A stretch of DNA of 45,789 bases from Verrucomicrobia bacterium UBA1200 (GCA_002309765.1 DBXY01000034.1:88316-134104), one strand, 5' to 3'. Positions 9,128 to 18,051 are shown, numbered from the stretch's first letter. Notes: a model not told the origin generated them from the letters alone. Numbers and translations are program-made.

Positions 9128-10492
9128 ATGATGAGTATGAAACGCAGGAACTTTCTAAAGGCAGGCGCAGGCGTGTTTTTCATCAAGCCGATTCAACTGT
9201 TCGGGCAAGAGTTGCCGAAACAGCAAATCCGTATGGCCGTGGTCGGCGCGGGCGGTATCGGGGTGATGACGCGAAACGAGCTTAAGAAAGCCGGCGCGAC
9301 AGTGGCGGCGCTTTGCGACGTGGACCGTGACCGGCTCGCTGCGCAGGCGAAAGCCTTCCCTGGCATCCCGACCTACACCGACTGGCGGGAGATGTTCAAG
9401 CACGAAAAGGATTTCGACATGGTGGCGGTCTCCACCCCAGACCACACCCACGCGATCATCGGCCTGAACGCGATGCGGCTCGGCAAACACGTTTACATCC
9501 AAAAGCCGTTGGCGCACTCCTTTGAAGAGTGCAAGATGCTGATGGCCGAGCAAAAGCGCACCGGGGTGGTCGCCCAGATGGGCAACCAGCATCACCCGCG
9601 CGGCAAGGCTTATAAAACGCTGATCGACGCAAACGTGATCGGCAAGGTCACTAAGGTTTACTGCTGGACGGACCGTCCGGGCGGCTGGTGGCCGCAGGGA
9701 ATGTCGAGCTATCCCGAGGAAAAGATGCTGCCGGGATACACGAAAGAGACATGGGACATCTGGATTGGTCCCTCCGCCTTTCATCCGTGCAACCCCGCGC
9801 TGGCCCCGTTCAAATGGCGCGGCTGGTGGGACTATGGATGCGGAGCGATCGGCGACATGGCGATCCACAACGCCGACCCCGCCTTCGAAACCCTTGAACT
9901 GGGATTGCCGATCGCGGTATCCGCCACCAGCGACACGCCCGTTACCGTGGCCTATCCCCAGAACGGTAAAATCGAGTTGAAGTTCGGCCCGACCCCGAAA
10001 TGCCCGGACGGCGTGACGCTGACTTGGACAAACAACAGCAAGCCGCCGTCCCGCGAGCAAATCGCAGGGCTGCACCCGAATTACCAGTTCGAATCCAACG
10101 GTCTGCTTTTCGAAGGCGACAACGGCGCGTTCAACGGAATCATCTACCAGAACAACCCGTCGATCATCTCGTACGGCGGCCACGATTGGAACGCGGAATC
10201 GAAGGACGTCCAGACCGAATGGACTAAGAAACTGCGCGATCTTCAGTACCACAACCACTACTCGCAGTTCATTCAGGCGATCAAGGACGGCAAGCCGGAA
10301 GATTGCGGGAGCCGGATGTCATACGCCGCGCCCTTCACGCAGGCGTTGCTGATCGGCGCCATCGCCCTGCGGTTCCCGGGGCAAGAGCTGAAGTTCGACC
10401 CCGCGACCGAACGGTTCACGAATTGCGAAGCGGCGAACGCTTTCCTGAAAGCGCCTTCACGCGGCAATTTCTCCATGAAGGAGTTCGCGTAA
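9128..10492 (+). CDS. Gfo/Idh/MocA family oxidoreductase, exported
   Basis: The protein has 454 residues from the first of three close ATG codons (9128, 9131, 9137). The strong AGGAGG at 9121-9126 fits the second or third better. The N-terminus (KRRNFLKAGAGVFFIKP) is a twin-arginine-type export signal. The Rossmann dinucleotide motif follows as VVGAGGIG. The usual EKP motif is QKP here (YIQKPLAHS), a variant I recall from exported relatives in this superphylum. Members use NAD(P) to oxidise or epimerise sugars or inositols, some through a bound NAD cycle. It is the last gene of the + strand run and is followed by a GC hairpin. The substrate is unknown; the polysaccharide context suggests a glycan-derived sugar. 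Confidence 0.88.
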   Translation: MMSMKRRNFLKAGAGVFFIKPIQLFGQELPKQQIRMAVVGAGGIGVMTRNELKKAGATVAALCDVDRDRLAAQAKAFPGIPTYTDWREMFKHEKDFDMVAVSTPDHTHAIIGLNAMRLGKHVYIQKPLAHSFEECKMLMAEQKRTGVVAQMGNQHHPRGKAYKTLIDANVIGKVTKVYCWTDRPGGWWPQGMSSYPEEKMLPGYTKETWDIWIGPSAFHPCNPALAPFKWRGWWDYGCGAIGDMAIHNADPAFETLELGLPIAVSATSDTPVTVAYPQNGKIELKFGPTPKCPDGVTLTWTNNSKPPSREQIAGLHPNYQFESNGLLFEGDNGAFNGIIYQNNPSIISYGGHDWNAESKDVQTEWTKKLRDLQYHNHYSQFIQAIKDGKPEDCGSRMSYAAPFTQALLIGAIALRFPGQELKFDPATERFTNCEAANAFLKAPSRGNFSMKEFA

Positions 10493-10504
10493 TCAACAGC
10501 GCAA

Positions 10505-10532
10505 TCCGGGCGGCGGACAAAAGCCGCCCGGA
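10505..10532. terminator. GC-rich 10-bp hairpin between convergent genes
   Basis: TCCGGGCGGC and GCCGCCCGGA are perfect inverted repeats around an 8-base loop (GGACAAAA). The hairpin lies between the stop of the oxidoreductase (10492) and the convergent stop of the ABC-F gene (10543). No T-run follows on either strand, so it is not a canonical intrinsic terminator. It may terminate in both directions by another route or protect transcript 3' ends. Confidence 0.55.
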
Positions 10533-10542
10533 CACGTAAAAA

Positions 10543-12522
10543 TCACTCCACCGCGGCGGATTGCGCTTTTTGAAGCGCGTCCAACTCGGTGGCGTATTTT
10601 TCCCACTCTTCGTTGTAAAAGTCCAGCTGATCCTGAACCCACTTTAGATTTTTATTGGTGGTGGCGAAATCGGTTTCGGGAGTGGGATTGAACAGCACCG
10701 CCGACAACTCTTCCAGCTCCGCTTCCAACTCGGTCACCTTGGCTTCGGCCTGCTCGACCTTTTTCTTCAACTCGCGGATCTGCGGTTGCCATTTGGCGCG
10801 TTCCTGGGCCCGCGCCCGGCGTTGATCCTTGGCGGAAAGCGGCGCGCTGCTGCCGGGAGTGTCCGTAATGGCGGCGGGGCTAACCGGTTCTGCGGAAAGC
10901 GAATTTCCCGCCGAGGTTTTTTCCAGATAGTAATCGTAATCGCCGGGGAAAGTCCGGACACCGGCCGGAGTGATCTCGATAATCGAGGTGGCGGTGTTGC
11001 GGACGAATTCTACGTCATGGCTAACCAGACACACGGTACCGGCGTATTTCTGGACCGCCTTTTCCAACGCTTCGCGCCCCTCCAAATCAAGATGGGTGGT
11101 CGGCTCGTCCAACAGCATAAAATTCGGCGGGTCAAGAAACAGCCGCAAGAAAGCCAACCGGATTTTCTCGCCGCCGCTCAACACTCCGGTCTGTTTGCCG
11201 ATGTCGTCGGCGGTGAAACCGAACGACGCCAAAAACGAACGCAATTCCCGGTCGGTGGCAGACTGGCGGCACCGTTTGGCGCATTCGTAAACCGTAATAT
11301 CCGGGGAAATGGTTTCGGCGAACTCCTGCGACAAATATCCGGGAAGAACTTTATGGCCCAACACGCAAGTCCCGGAAGTGGGTTGGCGCACTCCCGCCAT
11401 AATCCGGAGAAGAGTGGTCTTGCCCAAGCCGTTAAACCCGATTATCGCCACCTTGCTGCCCCGGGTGATATTGAGATTAACCCCGTGCAGCACCTCGTGG
11501 ATGCCGTCGTAGGAAAACGCCACGTCTTCCAGCCGCACGGTCTCTACACCTGAATGCGGAGCCTCCGGCAACCGCAGGCAACTCGCCGCCATACTACGTT
11601 TAGGCAACGTCACCGCGTTCTGCTCGATTTTCTCGATCATCTTAACCCGGCTCTGCGCCTGGGCGGCTTTAGTCGCCTGAGCCTTGAACCGCTCGACAAA
11701 ACGCTCCAACTGCTCGATCCGGCGATCCTGGTTTTCCTTGGCCGCCAGCAGGTTGCGGTAACGCACCTCGCGTTCGCGCAGATAAAAATCCAAATCGCCG
11801 TTGTACCGGGTCGCGGTTTTGGCGTCCACCTCCACCGTGACCCGGGTAAGACTGCGCAACAGGTAACGGTCGTGGGAAATCAGCACCAAGGTTCCGTCGT
11901 AATTCTTCAGAAACCGCTGCAACCACTCCACGGCGGGCAGATCCAAATAGTTCGACGGCTCGTCCAGCAACAACAGATCCGGATGCGAAGCCAACACTCG
12001 GGACAACTCGGCGCGCATCTGCCATCCGCCGCTAAAGTTGTTGAAAGGCTCGTTAAACGAAGCAACCGAAAAACCCAGACCGCTGAGCGAAGCCTTTACC
12101 CGCGTTTCGATGTCGTAACCGCCCAGATGCTCAAACTCGGTTTGCGCCTCCCCCAATCGGCGCAACAGCCTGGTTCGCTCATCGCCTTCGGGCGTATGGG
12201 AAATCGCCTCCTCCAGCGCATGGATCTGCTCCGCCAGCGCCGACACCCCGGAGATTCCGCGCAAAGCGTATTCCAATAGCGTTTCGGTGTCGGAATCCGC
12301 TTTCAGATGCTGGCGGATGTGACCGATCTTGGGGTTGCCCTCCACCACCACGTCGCCGCTGTCGGGAATGGTCTCGTCCAAAATCAGCCGGAACAGCGTG
12401 GACTTACCCGAACCGTTCGGGCCGACGATACCGACCCGCTCGCCTTTGACGATACGGAAACTGACATTTTCCAAAACGACCTGGGTACCGTAGCGAACGC
12501 CGATTCCCTTAAACTCAATCAT
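10543..12522 (-). CDS. ABC-F family ATPase (Uup/YheS-like)
   Basis: The protein has 659 residues, two ABC ATPase domains and no membrane segments, which is the ABC-F layout. Domain 1 has Walker A GPNGSGKST near residue 34, a signature written FSGGWQMR, and Walker B LLLLDEPSNYLD. The linker (RYRNLLAAKENQDRRIEQLERFVERF) is the charged interdomain arm of the family. Domain 2 has GFNGLGKTT, LSGGEKIR and FMLLDEPTTHLD. The tail from about residue 570 is a charged coiled coil (RELKKKVEQAEAKVTELEAE), as in Uup or YheS. ABC-F proteins act at the ribosome E site on stalled complexes. It is the last gene of the glycogen operon, 28 bases after glgB. It could be co-transcribed by chance; a functional tie to glycogen is not evident. 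Confidence 0.9.
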   Translation of the reverse strand: MIEFKGIGVRYGTQVVLENVSFRIVKGERVGIVGPNGSGKSTLFRLILDETIPDSGDVVVEGNPKIGHIRQHLKADSDTETLLEYALRGISGVSALAEQIHALEEAISHTPEGDERTRLLRRLGEAQTEFEHLGGYDIETRVKASLSGLGFSVASFNEPFNNFSGGWQMRAELSRVLASHPDLLLLDEPSNYLDLPAVEWLQRFLKNYDGTLVLISHDRYLLRSLTRVTVEVDAKTATRYNGDLDFYLREREVRYRNLLAAKENQDRRIEQLERFVERFKAQATKAAQAQSRVKMIEKIEQNAVTLPKRSMAASCLRLPEAPHSGVETVRLEDVAFSYDGIHEVLHGVNLNITRGSKVAIIGFNGLGKTTLLRIMAGVRQPTSGTCVLGHKVLPGYLSQEFAETISPDITVYECAKRCRQSATDRELRSFLASFGFTADDIGKQTGVLSGGEKIRLAFLRLFLDPPNFMLLDEPTTHLDLEGREALEKAVQKYAGTVCLVSHDVEFVRNTATSIIEITPAGVRTFPGDYDYYLEKTSAGNSLSAEPVSPAAITDTPGSSAPLSAKDQRRARAQERAKWQPQIRELKKKVEQAEAKVTELEAELEELSAVLFNPTPETDFATTNKNLKWVQDQLDFYNEEWEKYATELDALQKAQSAAVE

Positions 12523-12550
12523 CTAAAACAAACCCTTCTGCGCCACGCCG

Positions 12551-14581
12551 CTACTCACCGTCCGGACATTCCGGAGCCAGAACGATAGCAGTCCGGCACG
12601 GCAGATAAACCTTTACCACTTGGCAAAGTTCGTTACCGCGATGTTCCGGCAGCAAATCGAAATGCTGGCCGGGACGGACTCGCCCCTGCCCGCCGAACTT
12701 TTCATCGTCCGAACTTAATACCAACCGGTAACCGTAAGCCGACGGCGGCACCACCACGGAGAAATCGGCCACCGACTCGCTGGTGTGGAAATTGAACATA
12801 AAAATAAAGGTGCCGCGCTCAAACACCAACAGTTTGGCGACATCATCAGCGAACAACCGGCGCGGAACAGTATGCTCCAGAATGTGACGATCGCCCAACA
12901 GATGGATCATCGCCTCGTCAAACTCGCCCAGATTCCAATAATACAAGTCGCGGTTATCGCGCAGCGACCACTGCCGGCGGGCGTAATGGAAAGAAAAACC
13001 GTTGCCCTCACGAGGGAAGTCGATCCACTCCGGATGGCCGAACTCGTTGCCCATAAAGTTCAGATAGGCGTGGCCGCAGGCGGCGGCGGTTGCCAGACGC
13101 GCCAGCTTGTGCAACGCCACCCCGCGTTCAGCCTGCAGATTCGGACGAAAACGGGACATATTGTCATAAACCGCCGCATCGACGAGCTGGAAGAAAAACG
13201 TTTTACCGCCCACCAGAGCCTGGTCGTGGCTCTCGACGTAATTAACGGTGCGCTCGTCCGAACGGCGGTTGGTCAACTCATGCCACAGGTACCCGATGTT
13301 CCAATCCTCGTCGCGCACGTCGCGCGCCAACTTAAACCAGCATTCCGGCACCCCCATCGCCATGCGGTAGTCGAACCCCAGCCCGAAATCGTCCAGCGGC
13401 GCGGCCACGCCGGGCATCCCGCTTACATCCTCGGCAATGGTGATCGCGTCCGGCCGCAAAGAATGCACCACGCGGTTCGCGAGATTGCAGTAAATCCACG
13501 CGTCCTCGTCCACGGTGGAGTCGAAATACTGGCTGTAGTCAACGAAATCCACCCCCAACCCGTGGTGCAGATAAAGCATGCTGGTCACGCCGTCAAAGCG
13601 GAAACCGTCGAAACGGAACTCATCGAGCCAGTAACGGCAATTGGACAACAGGAAATGCAGCACATCGGTTTTGCCGTAGTCAAAACAGCGGGAATCCCAC
13701 GCATCGTGCCAACCGCGCAGCCCGGCGTGGAAATACTGGTAGGTGGTGCCGTCAAAACAGGAAAGCCCGTCGCGTTCGTTCTTTACCGCATGGGAATGGA
13801 CAAGATCCATAATTACCGCAATGCCCATTCCGTGCGCCGCGTCCACCAGCGCTTTCAACTCCTCCGGGGTACCAAAACGGGACGAACTCGCGAAGAAACT
13901 GGAGACATGGTACCCAAACGACCCGTAGTAGGGATGTTCCATCACCGCCATCAGCTGGATGGTGTTGTAACCGGCCTTGGCAATCCGCGGGAGCACCGTC
14001 TCGCGGAATTCGCTATAGGTACCGACCGCCTCTTTCTCTTGCGCCATGCCGATATGGGCCTCGTAAATCAAAGGCACGCGGTCGGGGACGCTAAACTTGT
14101 TCTGCCAGCGGTACGGTTGCTCCGGACACCAAACCTGCGCAGTGAAAATCAAGGTGTCGGGGTCCTGCACCACCCGACGGGCATAGGCCGGGATACGCTC
14201 GCCGCGACCGCCATCCCACGTAACCTCCAACCGGTAGAACTGACCATGGCGCAAGGCATCCGGCGGCAGCCGCAACTCCCACACGTCCCGGCCTTCCAGA
14301 CGGTTTAACTTGAAACGGTCATCCACCCACCACGACGAAAAATCGCCCACCAGCCAAATGCCGGTGGCGTTGGGCGCCCATTCGCGGAACACCCAACCGT
14401 CAGCGGTACGGTGCAAACCGTAATACTCGTGGGCGCAAGCGAACTCCGTCAGCGAACCCGGACCTTCGGCCAACCGGTTCGCCAGCTGGGAGGCGCGTTC
14501 AGCGCGACTGCGGATGATTGGCTCATAGGGTTCAAGATAGGGGTCTTGAAGCAATCGGGTACGCACGTCATTCGCAGCCAT
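12551..14581 (-). CDS. glgB: 1,4-alpha-glucan branching enzyme, eukaryote-like GH13_8 type
   Basis: The protein has 676 residues. An N-terminal CBM48-like beta-sandwich covers about residues 45-160 (YGLHRTADGWVFREWAPNA). The GH13 barrel follows, with catalytic residues D330 in RFDGVTSMLY, E384 in TIAEDVSGMP and D453 in YVESHDQAL, and a C-terminal all-beta domain. The strings FRFDGVTSMLY and GLGFDYRMAMG are those of the eukaryotic-type branching enzymes, not the Escherichia coli type (RVDAVASMLY). The enzyme moves alpha-1,4 oligoglucan segments to make alpha-1,6 branches in cytoplasmic glycogen. It lies 23 bases after glgA in the same direction, consistent with a synthesis operon. A debranching or phosphorylase gene is not in the window. 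Confidence 0.95.
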   Translation of the reverse strand: MAANDVRTRLLQDPYLEPYEPIIRSRAERASQLANRLAEGPGSLTEFACAHEYYGLHRTADGWVFREWAPNATGIWLVGDFSSWWVDDRFKLNRLEGRDVWELRLPPDALRHGQFYRLEVTWDGGRGERIPAYARRVVQDPDTLIFTAQVWCPEQPYRWQNKFSVPDRVPLIYEAHIGMAQEKEAVGTYSEFRETVLPRIAKAGYNTIQLMAVMEHPYYGSFGYHVSSFFASSSRFGTPEELKALVDAAHGMGIAVIMDLVHSHAVKNERDGLSCFDGTTYQYFHAGLRGWHDAWDSRCFDYGKTDVLHFLLSNCRYWLDEFRFDGFRFDGVTSMLYLHHGLGVDFVDYSQYFDSTVDEDAWIYCNLANRVVHSLRPDAITIAEDVSGMPGVAAPLDDFGLGFDYRMAMGVPECWFKLARDVRDEDWNIGYLWHELTNRRSDERTVNYVESHDQALVGGKTFFFQLVDAAVYDNMSRFRPNLQAERGVALHKLARLATAAACGHAYLNFMGNEFGHPEWIDFPREGNGFSFHYARRQWSLRDNRDLYYWNLGEFDEAMIHLLGDRHILEHTVPRRLFADDVAKLLVFERGTFIFMFNFHTSESVADFSVVVPPSAYGYRLVLSSDDEKFGGQGRVRPGQHFDLLPEHRGNELCQVVKVYLPCRTAIVLAPECPDGE

Positions 14582-14604
14582 GTCAAAATCTCCAAACCGC
14601 AGAA

Positions 14605-16116
14605 CTATTTAAACGACCTCACCAACGGGCGGTGCAGCATTTTCTCGTAGATGTCGATGTACGCCTTAGCGCAGGTCTCGTGGTTGAACCTGGCCAGACC
14701 CTGCCGCATAATGCGACCAATCTGGGCGTTTTTAACCTCGGCGGGCAACTTGTAAAATTCCATCGCCTGATTCATCGCCCACTCCAAACCGCGGCTGTCG
14801 TAAACCTTGAAGACAAAACCGCTGCCAGTGGATTTATCGACGTTCAAGTGCTCCACGGTGTCGTGCAACCCTCCGGTATCGTGTACAATCGGGAGCGACC
14901 CGTAGATCTGGCCGACCATCTGCGGCAACCCGCACGGCTCGAACAGCGACGGCACCAGCGTGAAATCGGAGGCGGCAAACCCCTGTTGCGACAACGCTTG
15001 GTCAAAATCGCACACCGCCAGCCGGCCGTGAAGGTCGTGGAAATGGAGAATGTCGCTGAAATGCTGCTGGTACGAACCGTTGGCCACCACCACAATCTGC
15101 GCCCGCTCCCGCCAATAGCGGTTCATAAAGCGGTACAGAATGTCGGTAAGCAGTTGCGGCCCCTTCTGCACCGGATCCAGCCGCGACGGCCAGAAGAACA
15201 GCGGGGCGTCAGGATCCTCGTCCAACCCCACCTTACGCTGCAGAACGAGCTTGTTCTGCCGCTTGCCTTCCGCAAAGGAATCGGGGGTGTAGTTGAAATC
15301 GATGTTGGTGTCAACGGCGGGGTTGTCAGAATTGTCGGGCGCGTTAAGGATACCCTCGGCGCAACCGGCGGCAAACTTGTTGCGAATCTCCTGCCGGAGG
15401 CTGGAGGGGATGAAGTCGAACCAGCCGTCAACGATTTCGCGGAGGAAGGTCGGGCTGACCGTGTTGATGAAATGCGACGCGAACACCCCGCTGGCCTGCA
15501 TATCGATGAAGTTACTGCTACGCGACTCCTCGTAATTCACCGGCATCCGGGTGTAATAAAGGTTGCCCCAGAATTCCGCCGCGTCGATCCCAGCGTCCTC
15601 GATATTCGCCAACGTCAGGTTGTGGGTGTGGATGTTGTGCACAGTGAACAGGCAAGGTATGCCCATCCGCCGCGCCGCCGCCGGGATCAACCCGGTCATC
15701 CAGTCGTTGCAATGGATCAAATCCGGCTGCACGGTGGGGATGATGTTGTTAATCACCTCCCGGGAAAAGGCCAATGCCAGCTTCGGGTTCTCGTCACCGG
15801 CGCTGTACACCGAATTGCGGTAGTAGAAACAACGGTCCTCCGCCAAGTGGATTCGCGAATCCGGCAGGTGGCTCTTGTAAATCAGCAGCTCGCTGCTGAT
15901 CAGCTTACTGGACTCGATGTGGAACATCCGGCGGTAATGCGGCAACGCCACGTGCACGTCCGCGCCCAACTTAAACAGCGCCGCCGTCAGCGACGCGGAG
16001 ACATCGGCCAACCCGCCCGCCTTGGCGTGCATCTTGCAGGCCATGTTACCCATTCCCGCCGGCAGATAGGTGATTTCCGGCGTGACGATCAATATTCTCG
16101 GTGTCTTGCCTTTCAT
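14605..16116 (-). CDS. glgA: Glycogen synthase (GT5)
   Basis: The protein has 503 residues. The N-terminus carries the donor-site motif as KAGGLADVSA (K32), where Escherichia coli has KTGGLADV. A ~10-residue stretch (LPAGMGNMACKMH) precedes it. The C-terminal Rossmann domain shows SRLDPVQKGPQLL and the glucosyl-binding SLFEPCGLPQMVGQIYGSLPIV. GT5 enzymes transfer glucose from ADP-glucose (or UDP-glucose in some lineages) to the non-reducing end of glycogen. The start overlaps the stop of the upstream small gene as ATGA, so translation is probably coupled, and glgB follows 23 bases later. Length is normal for the family. The sugar-nucleotide preference cannot be decided from this sequence. Confidence 0.93.
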   Translation of the reverse strand: MKGKTPRILIVTPEITYLPAGMGNMACKMHAKAGGLADVSASLTAALFKLGADVHVALPHYRRMFHIESSKLISSELLIYKSHLPDSRIHLAEDRCFYYRNSVYSAGDENPKLALAFSREVINNIIPTVQPDLIHCNDWMTGLIPAAARRMGIPCLFTVHNIHTHNLTLANIEDAGIDAAEFWGNLYYTRMPVNYEESRSSNFIDMQASGVFASHFINTVSPTFLREIVDGWFDFIPSSLRQEIRNKFAAGCAEGILNAPDNSDNPAVDTNIDFNYTPDSFAEGKRQNKLVLQRKVGLDEDPDAPLFFWPSRLDPVQKGPQLLTDILYRFMNRYWRERAQIVVVANGSYQQHFSDILHFHDLHGRLAVCDFDQALSQQGFAASDFTLVPSLFEPCGLPQMVGQIYGSLPIVHDTGGLHDTVEHLNVDKSTGSGFVFKVYDSRGLEWAMNQAMEFYKLPAEVKNAQIGRIMRQGLARFNHETCAKAYIDIYEKMLHRPLVRSFK

Positions 16117-16520
16117 TTCGCCTGTCCCTCCCCGCCGGCGGGTGGAACCAGCTGCTTCTGGGCTTCGCGCTGCAATTCCTCGCCCTCCTTCTCCAACTTG
16201 GCAATCTTCGCCTTAAGCTCCACCGTCTTGGGCAACTCCGCCACCTTGAGCATAATCTCCCGCTCCGTCTGCTCCAGCCGGAGTTTCAACTCTTCGCGGC
16301 GTTTGCGCAGAACCTCAATCTCCTCCGAAGTGTACTCCGGATTAAGCCACAGCATGGGAAGGGTGCGCTTGAGCTTAATCGCCTCGTTAACCTTTTCGGC
16401 GCGCTGGGCCATCAAATCGTTGACGGTCCGCCGCTGCGGGCCGGGTTCTGGCAGGACAGAATCATCCCCAAATGCCGCCAACACACTAACGGTCAACCAA
16501 AAAACAGCAATCTTAAACAT
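16113..16520 (-). CDS. Small exported coiled-coil protein, unknown function
   Basis: The protein has 135 residues. The first 18 (MFKIAVFWLTVSVLAAFG) form a Sec signal peptide. Residues ~65-125 are a highly charged heptad-like helix (EVLRKRREELKLRLEQTERE and KIAKLEKEGEELQREAQK), so an extended periplasmic coiled coil is likely. The tail is PPAGGEGQAK. No family is recognised. The start is supported by GGAAGGAAAGG upstream and a promoter candidate at 16551-16580. Its stop overlaps the glgA start as ATGA, an odd coupling of an exported protein with a cytoplasmic glycogen enzyme. It is the first gene of the operon. Confidence 0.7.
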   Translation of the reverse strand: MFKIAVFWLTVSVLAAFGDDSVLPEPGPQRRTVNDLMAQRAEKVNEAIKLKRTLPMLWLNPEYTSEEIEVLRKRREELKLRLEQTEREIMLKVAELPKTVELKAKIAKLEKEGEELQREAQKQLVPPAGGEGQAK

Positions 16521-16550
16521 AAAAAAACCTTTCCTTCCAAAAACACCAAT

Positions 16551-16580
16551 ATATTACCACAACCCAACCCAAAATGTCTA
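16551..16580 (-). promoter_or_regulatory. Promoter candidate for the glycogen operon
   Basis: Reading the minus strand, TAGACA (16575-16580) and TAATAT (16551-16556) are 18 bases apart, with the start codon of the first operon gene about 30 bases further on. The -35 box matches five of six consensus bases; the -10 box is weaker. It diverges from the nusA promoter. Confidence 0.5.
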
Positions 16581-16649
16581 GAAATCAATTTTTGACCGCC
16601 ACTTTTAATTTATAACGGCAAGCGAACGAAAATTTTCCGCATTTCGGTC

Positions 16650-16679
16650 TTGACTATATACCTTAGCTTATAATACAAT
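16650..16679 (+). promoter_or_regulatory. Sigma70-type promoter candidate for the nusA operon
   Basis: TTGACT (16650-16655) and TACAAT (16674-16679) are 18 bases apart in an AT-rich stretch, the only strong -35/-10 pair upstream of nusA on this strand. A perfect TATAAT at 16669-16674 is also present but only 13 bases from the -35 box. Transcription would start near 16686, giving a leader of about 100 bases. Confidence 0.6.
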
Positions 16680-16709
16680 ACGGACAATCTTTTTTAGTGG
16701 CGTGGAAAG

Positions 16710-16736
16710 GAGTGGAGGTTTCCTCCGCTCTTTTTT
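16710..16736 (+). terminator. Intrinsic terminator inside the nusA leader (attenuator candidate)
   Basis: GAGTGGAGG (16710-16718) pairs with CCTCCGCTC (16722-16730) over nine pairs, one of them G-T, around a TTT loop, and is followed directly by six T (16731-16736). This is a textbook rho-independent terminator for + strand transcripts. No + strand gene lies upstream within 6 kb, so it can only act on the transcript started at the nusA promoter. It lies 50 bases before the nusA start codon. It is therefore a candidate attenuator. Confidence 0.75.
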
Positions 16737-16786
16737 CATTGGTTGACGGACGATTAACGGGGCGTGGAGCCTGAAAGGCGGTTCAA

Positions 16787-18031
16787 ATGAACGAGATGAT
16801 GGCGATTGTGAGTTTTTTGGAGCGTGACCGCGGCATTGACCGCGAGATTATCGTTCAGGCTATCGAATCGGCGATTCTGCAGGCGGCGAAGCGTACCGCT
16901 GACGCGGAAATTCGCGTTTCCGTTGACCGCAAAACCCTGGCAATCAACGCGTTTTACCTGTACCGGGTGGTGGAAGCCGACCCGGCGCCGGCGGGTTGCG
17001 TGTCGTTGAAGCGGGCCCGCCGCAATTCCCCCGACATCAATGTGGGCGACATCCTTGAGGTGGCGATGCCCAAAAGCAAGCTTGGCCGCATCGCGGCGGC
17101 ATCCGCCAAACAGATCATCGTTCAGAAAATCCGCGAGGCCGAACGCAAAAACGTCTATGACGAGTACAAAAACCGCATCGGGGAACTGGTAACCGGTACC
17201 GTCCGCCAGGTTATCCACCGCGATTTGATTGTCGATTTGGACAAGGCCGAGGCGATTTTGCAGTCCAAGGATGCCATCCCCGGCGAGGATTATTCGGTTG
17301 GCGACCCCATCCGCGCCTACGTTTACCGGGTGCAGAACGGCGCCAACGGTCCCTCGGTGATGCTTTCTCGCGCCTGCCCGGAATTCGTCAAAAAGCTCTT
17401 CCGGATGGAAGTGTCGGAGATCGCGGACGGCATTGTCGAGATTGTCTCCATCGCCCGCGAGGCGGGGTTCCGCACCAAACTGGCGGTAAAGTCGCTTGAC
17501 GACAAGATCGACCCGGTGTGGGCTTGCGTCGGCAAGGGCGGGCAGCGGGTGCGCAATGTTATCCGCGAGCTGAACGGCGAGCGGATGGACGTGATCAACT
17601 GGAGCGACGACATCCGCAAATATGTGGCCAAAGCGTTGGCTCCCGCCATTTTGGATTCGATTGAAATTGATCCCCAGAAGCCGCGGACCGTGCGTTGCAC
17701 CGTCGAGGCGAAGAACCTTTCCCTGGCCATCGGCAAACGGGGACAGAACGTCAAACTGGCCAGCAAGCTCACCGGATGGAAGATTCTGGTAGAGAAGCGC
17801 GAGGAGGTCACGTTTGAGACGCAGGTGAAACAGCAGATTGCCGAACTGGCGCAGTCGCTGAACGTGGGCGAGGATGTGGCCCGCACGTTGGTTAACAAGG
17901 GATTCCTGACTGTCGAGGGAATCATCGCGGCGAAAGACCCCGCTTACCTTAAGGAAGTGACGCAGCTTGACGACGCGACCGTAGAATTGGTTTGGAACGC
18001 CGCCTTGCGTTCGGACGAAGATGTGGAATAG
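16787..18031 (+). CDS. nusA: Transcription termination/antitermination protein NusA
   Basis: The protein has 414 residues and the standard bacterial order. The N-terminal RNA-polymerase-binding domain (1-~125) includes the opening LERDRGIDREIIVQAIESAI. An S1 domain (~130-200, IGELVTGTVRQVIHRDLIVDL) is followed by tandem KH domains (KH1 with GKGGQRVRNVIRELNGER, KH2 with IGKRGQNVKLASKL), and a short helix-hairpin-helix tail ends the protein. It lacks the long acidic repeats of Escherichia coli NusA. A start ten bases after AAAGGCGG is plausible. It heads an operon with infB and rbfA; rimP, which normally precedes nusA, is missing. The leader terminator suggests regulation by attenuation, possibly autogenous. 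Confidence 0.97.
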   Translation: MNEMMAIVSFLERDRGIDREIIVQAIESAILQAAKRTADAEIRVSVDRKTLAINAFYLYRVVEADPAPAGCVSLKRARRNSPDINVGDILEVAMPKSKLGRIAAASAKQIIVQKIREAERKNVYDEYKNRIGELVTGTVRQVIHRDLIVDLDKAEAILQSKDAIPGEDYSVGDPIRAYVYRVQNGANGPSVMLSRACPEFVKKLFRMEVSEIADGIVEIVSIAREAGFRTKLAVKSLDDKIDPVWACVGKGGQRVRNVIRELNGERMDVINWSDDIRKYVAKALAPAILDSIEIDPQKPRTVRCTVEAKNLSLAIGKRGQNVKLASKLTGWKILVEKREEVTFETQVKQQIAELAQSLNVGEDVARTLVNKGFLTVEGIIAAKDPAYLKEVTQLDDATVELVWNAALRSDEDVE

Positions 18032-18051
18032 CACCGGAAGCGAGATGACTT

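Noticed and set aside
12785..16581. Long open frames antisense to glgB and glgA
   Set aside because: They lie wholly opposite well-supported genes, lack known domains, and such frames are expected in GC-rich coding DNA.
16669..16674. Perfect TATAAT as the nusA -10 box
   Set aside because: Only 13 bases separate it from TTGACT; TACAAT at 16674-16679 gives a normal 18-base spacing.
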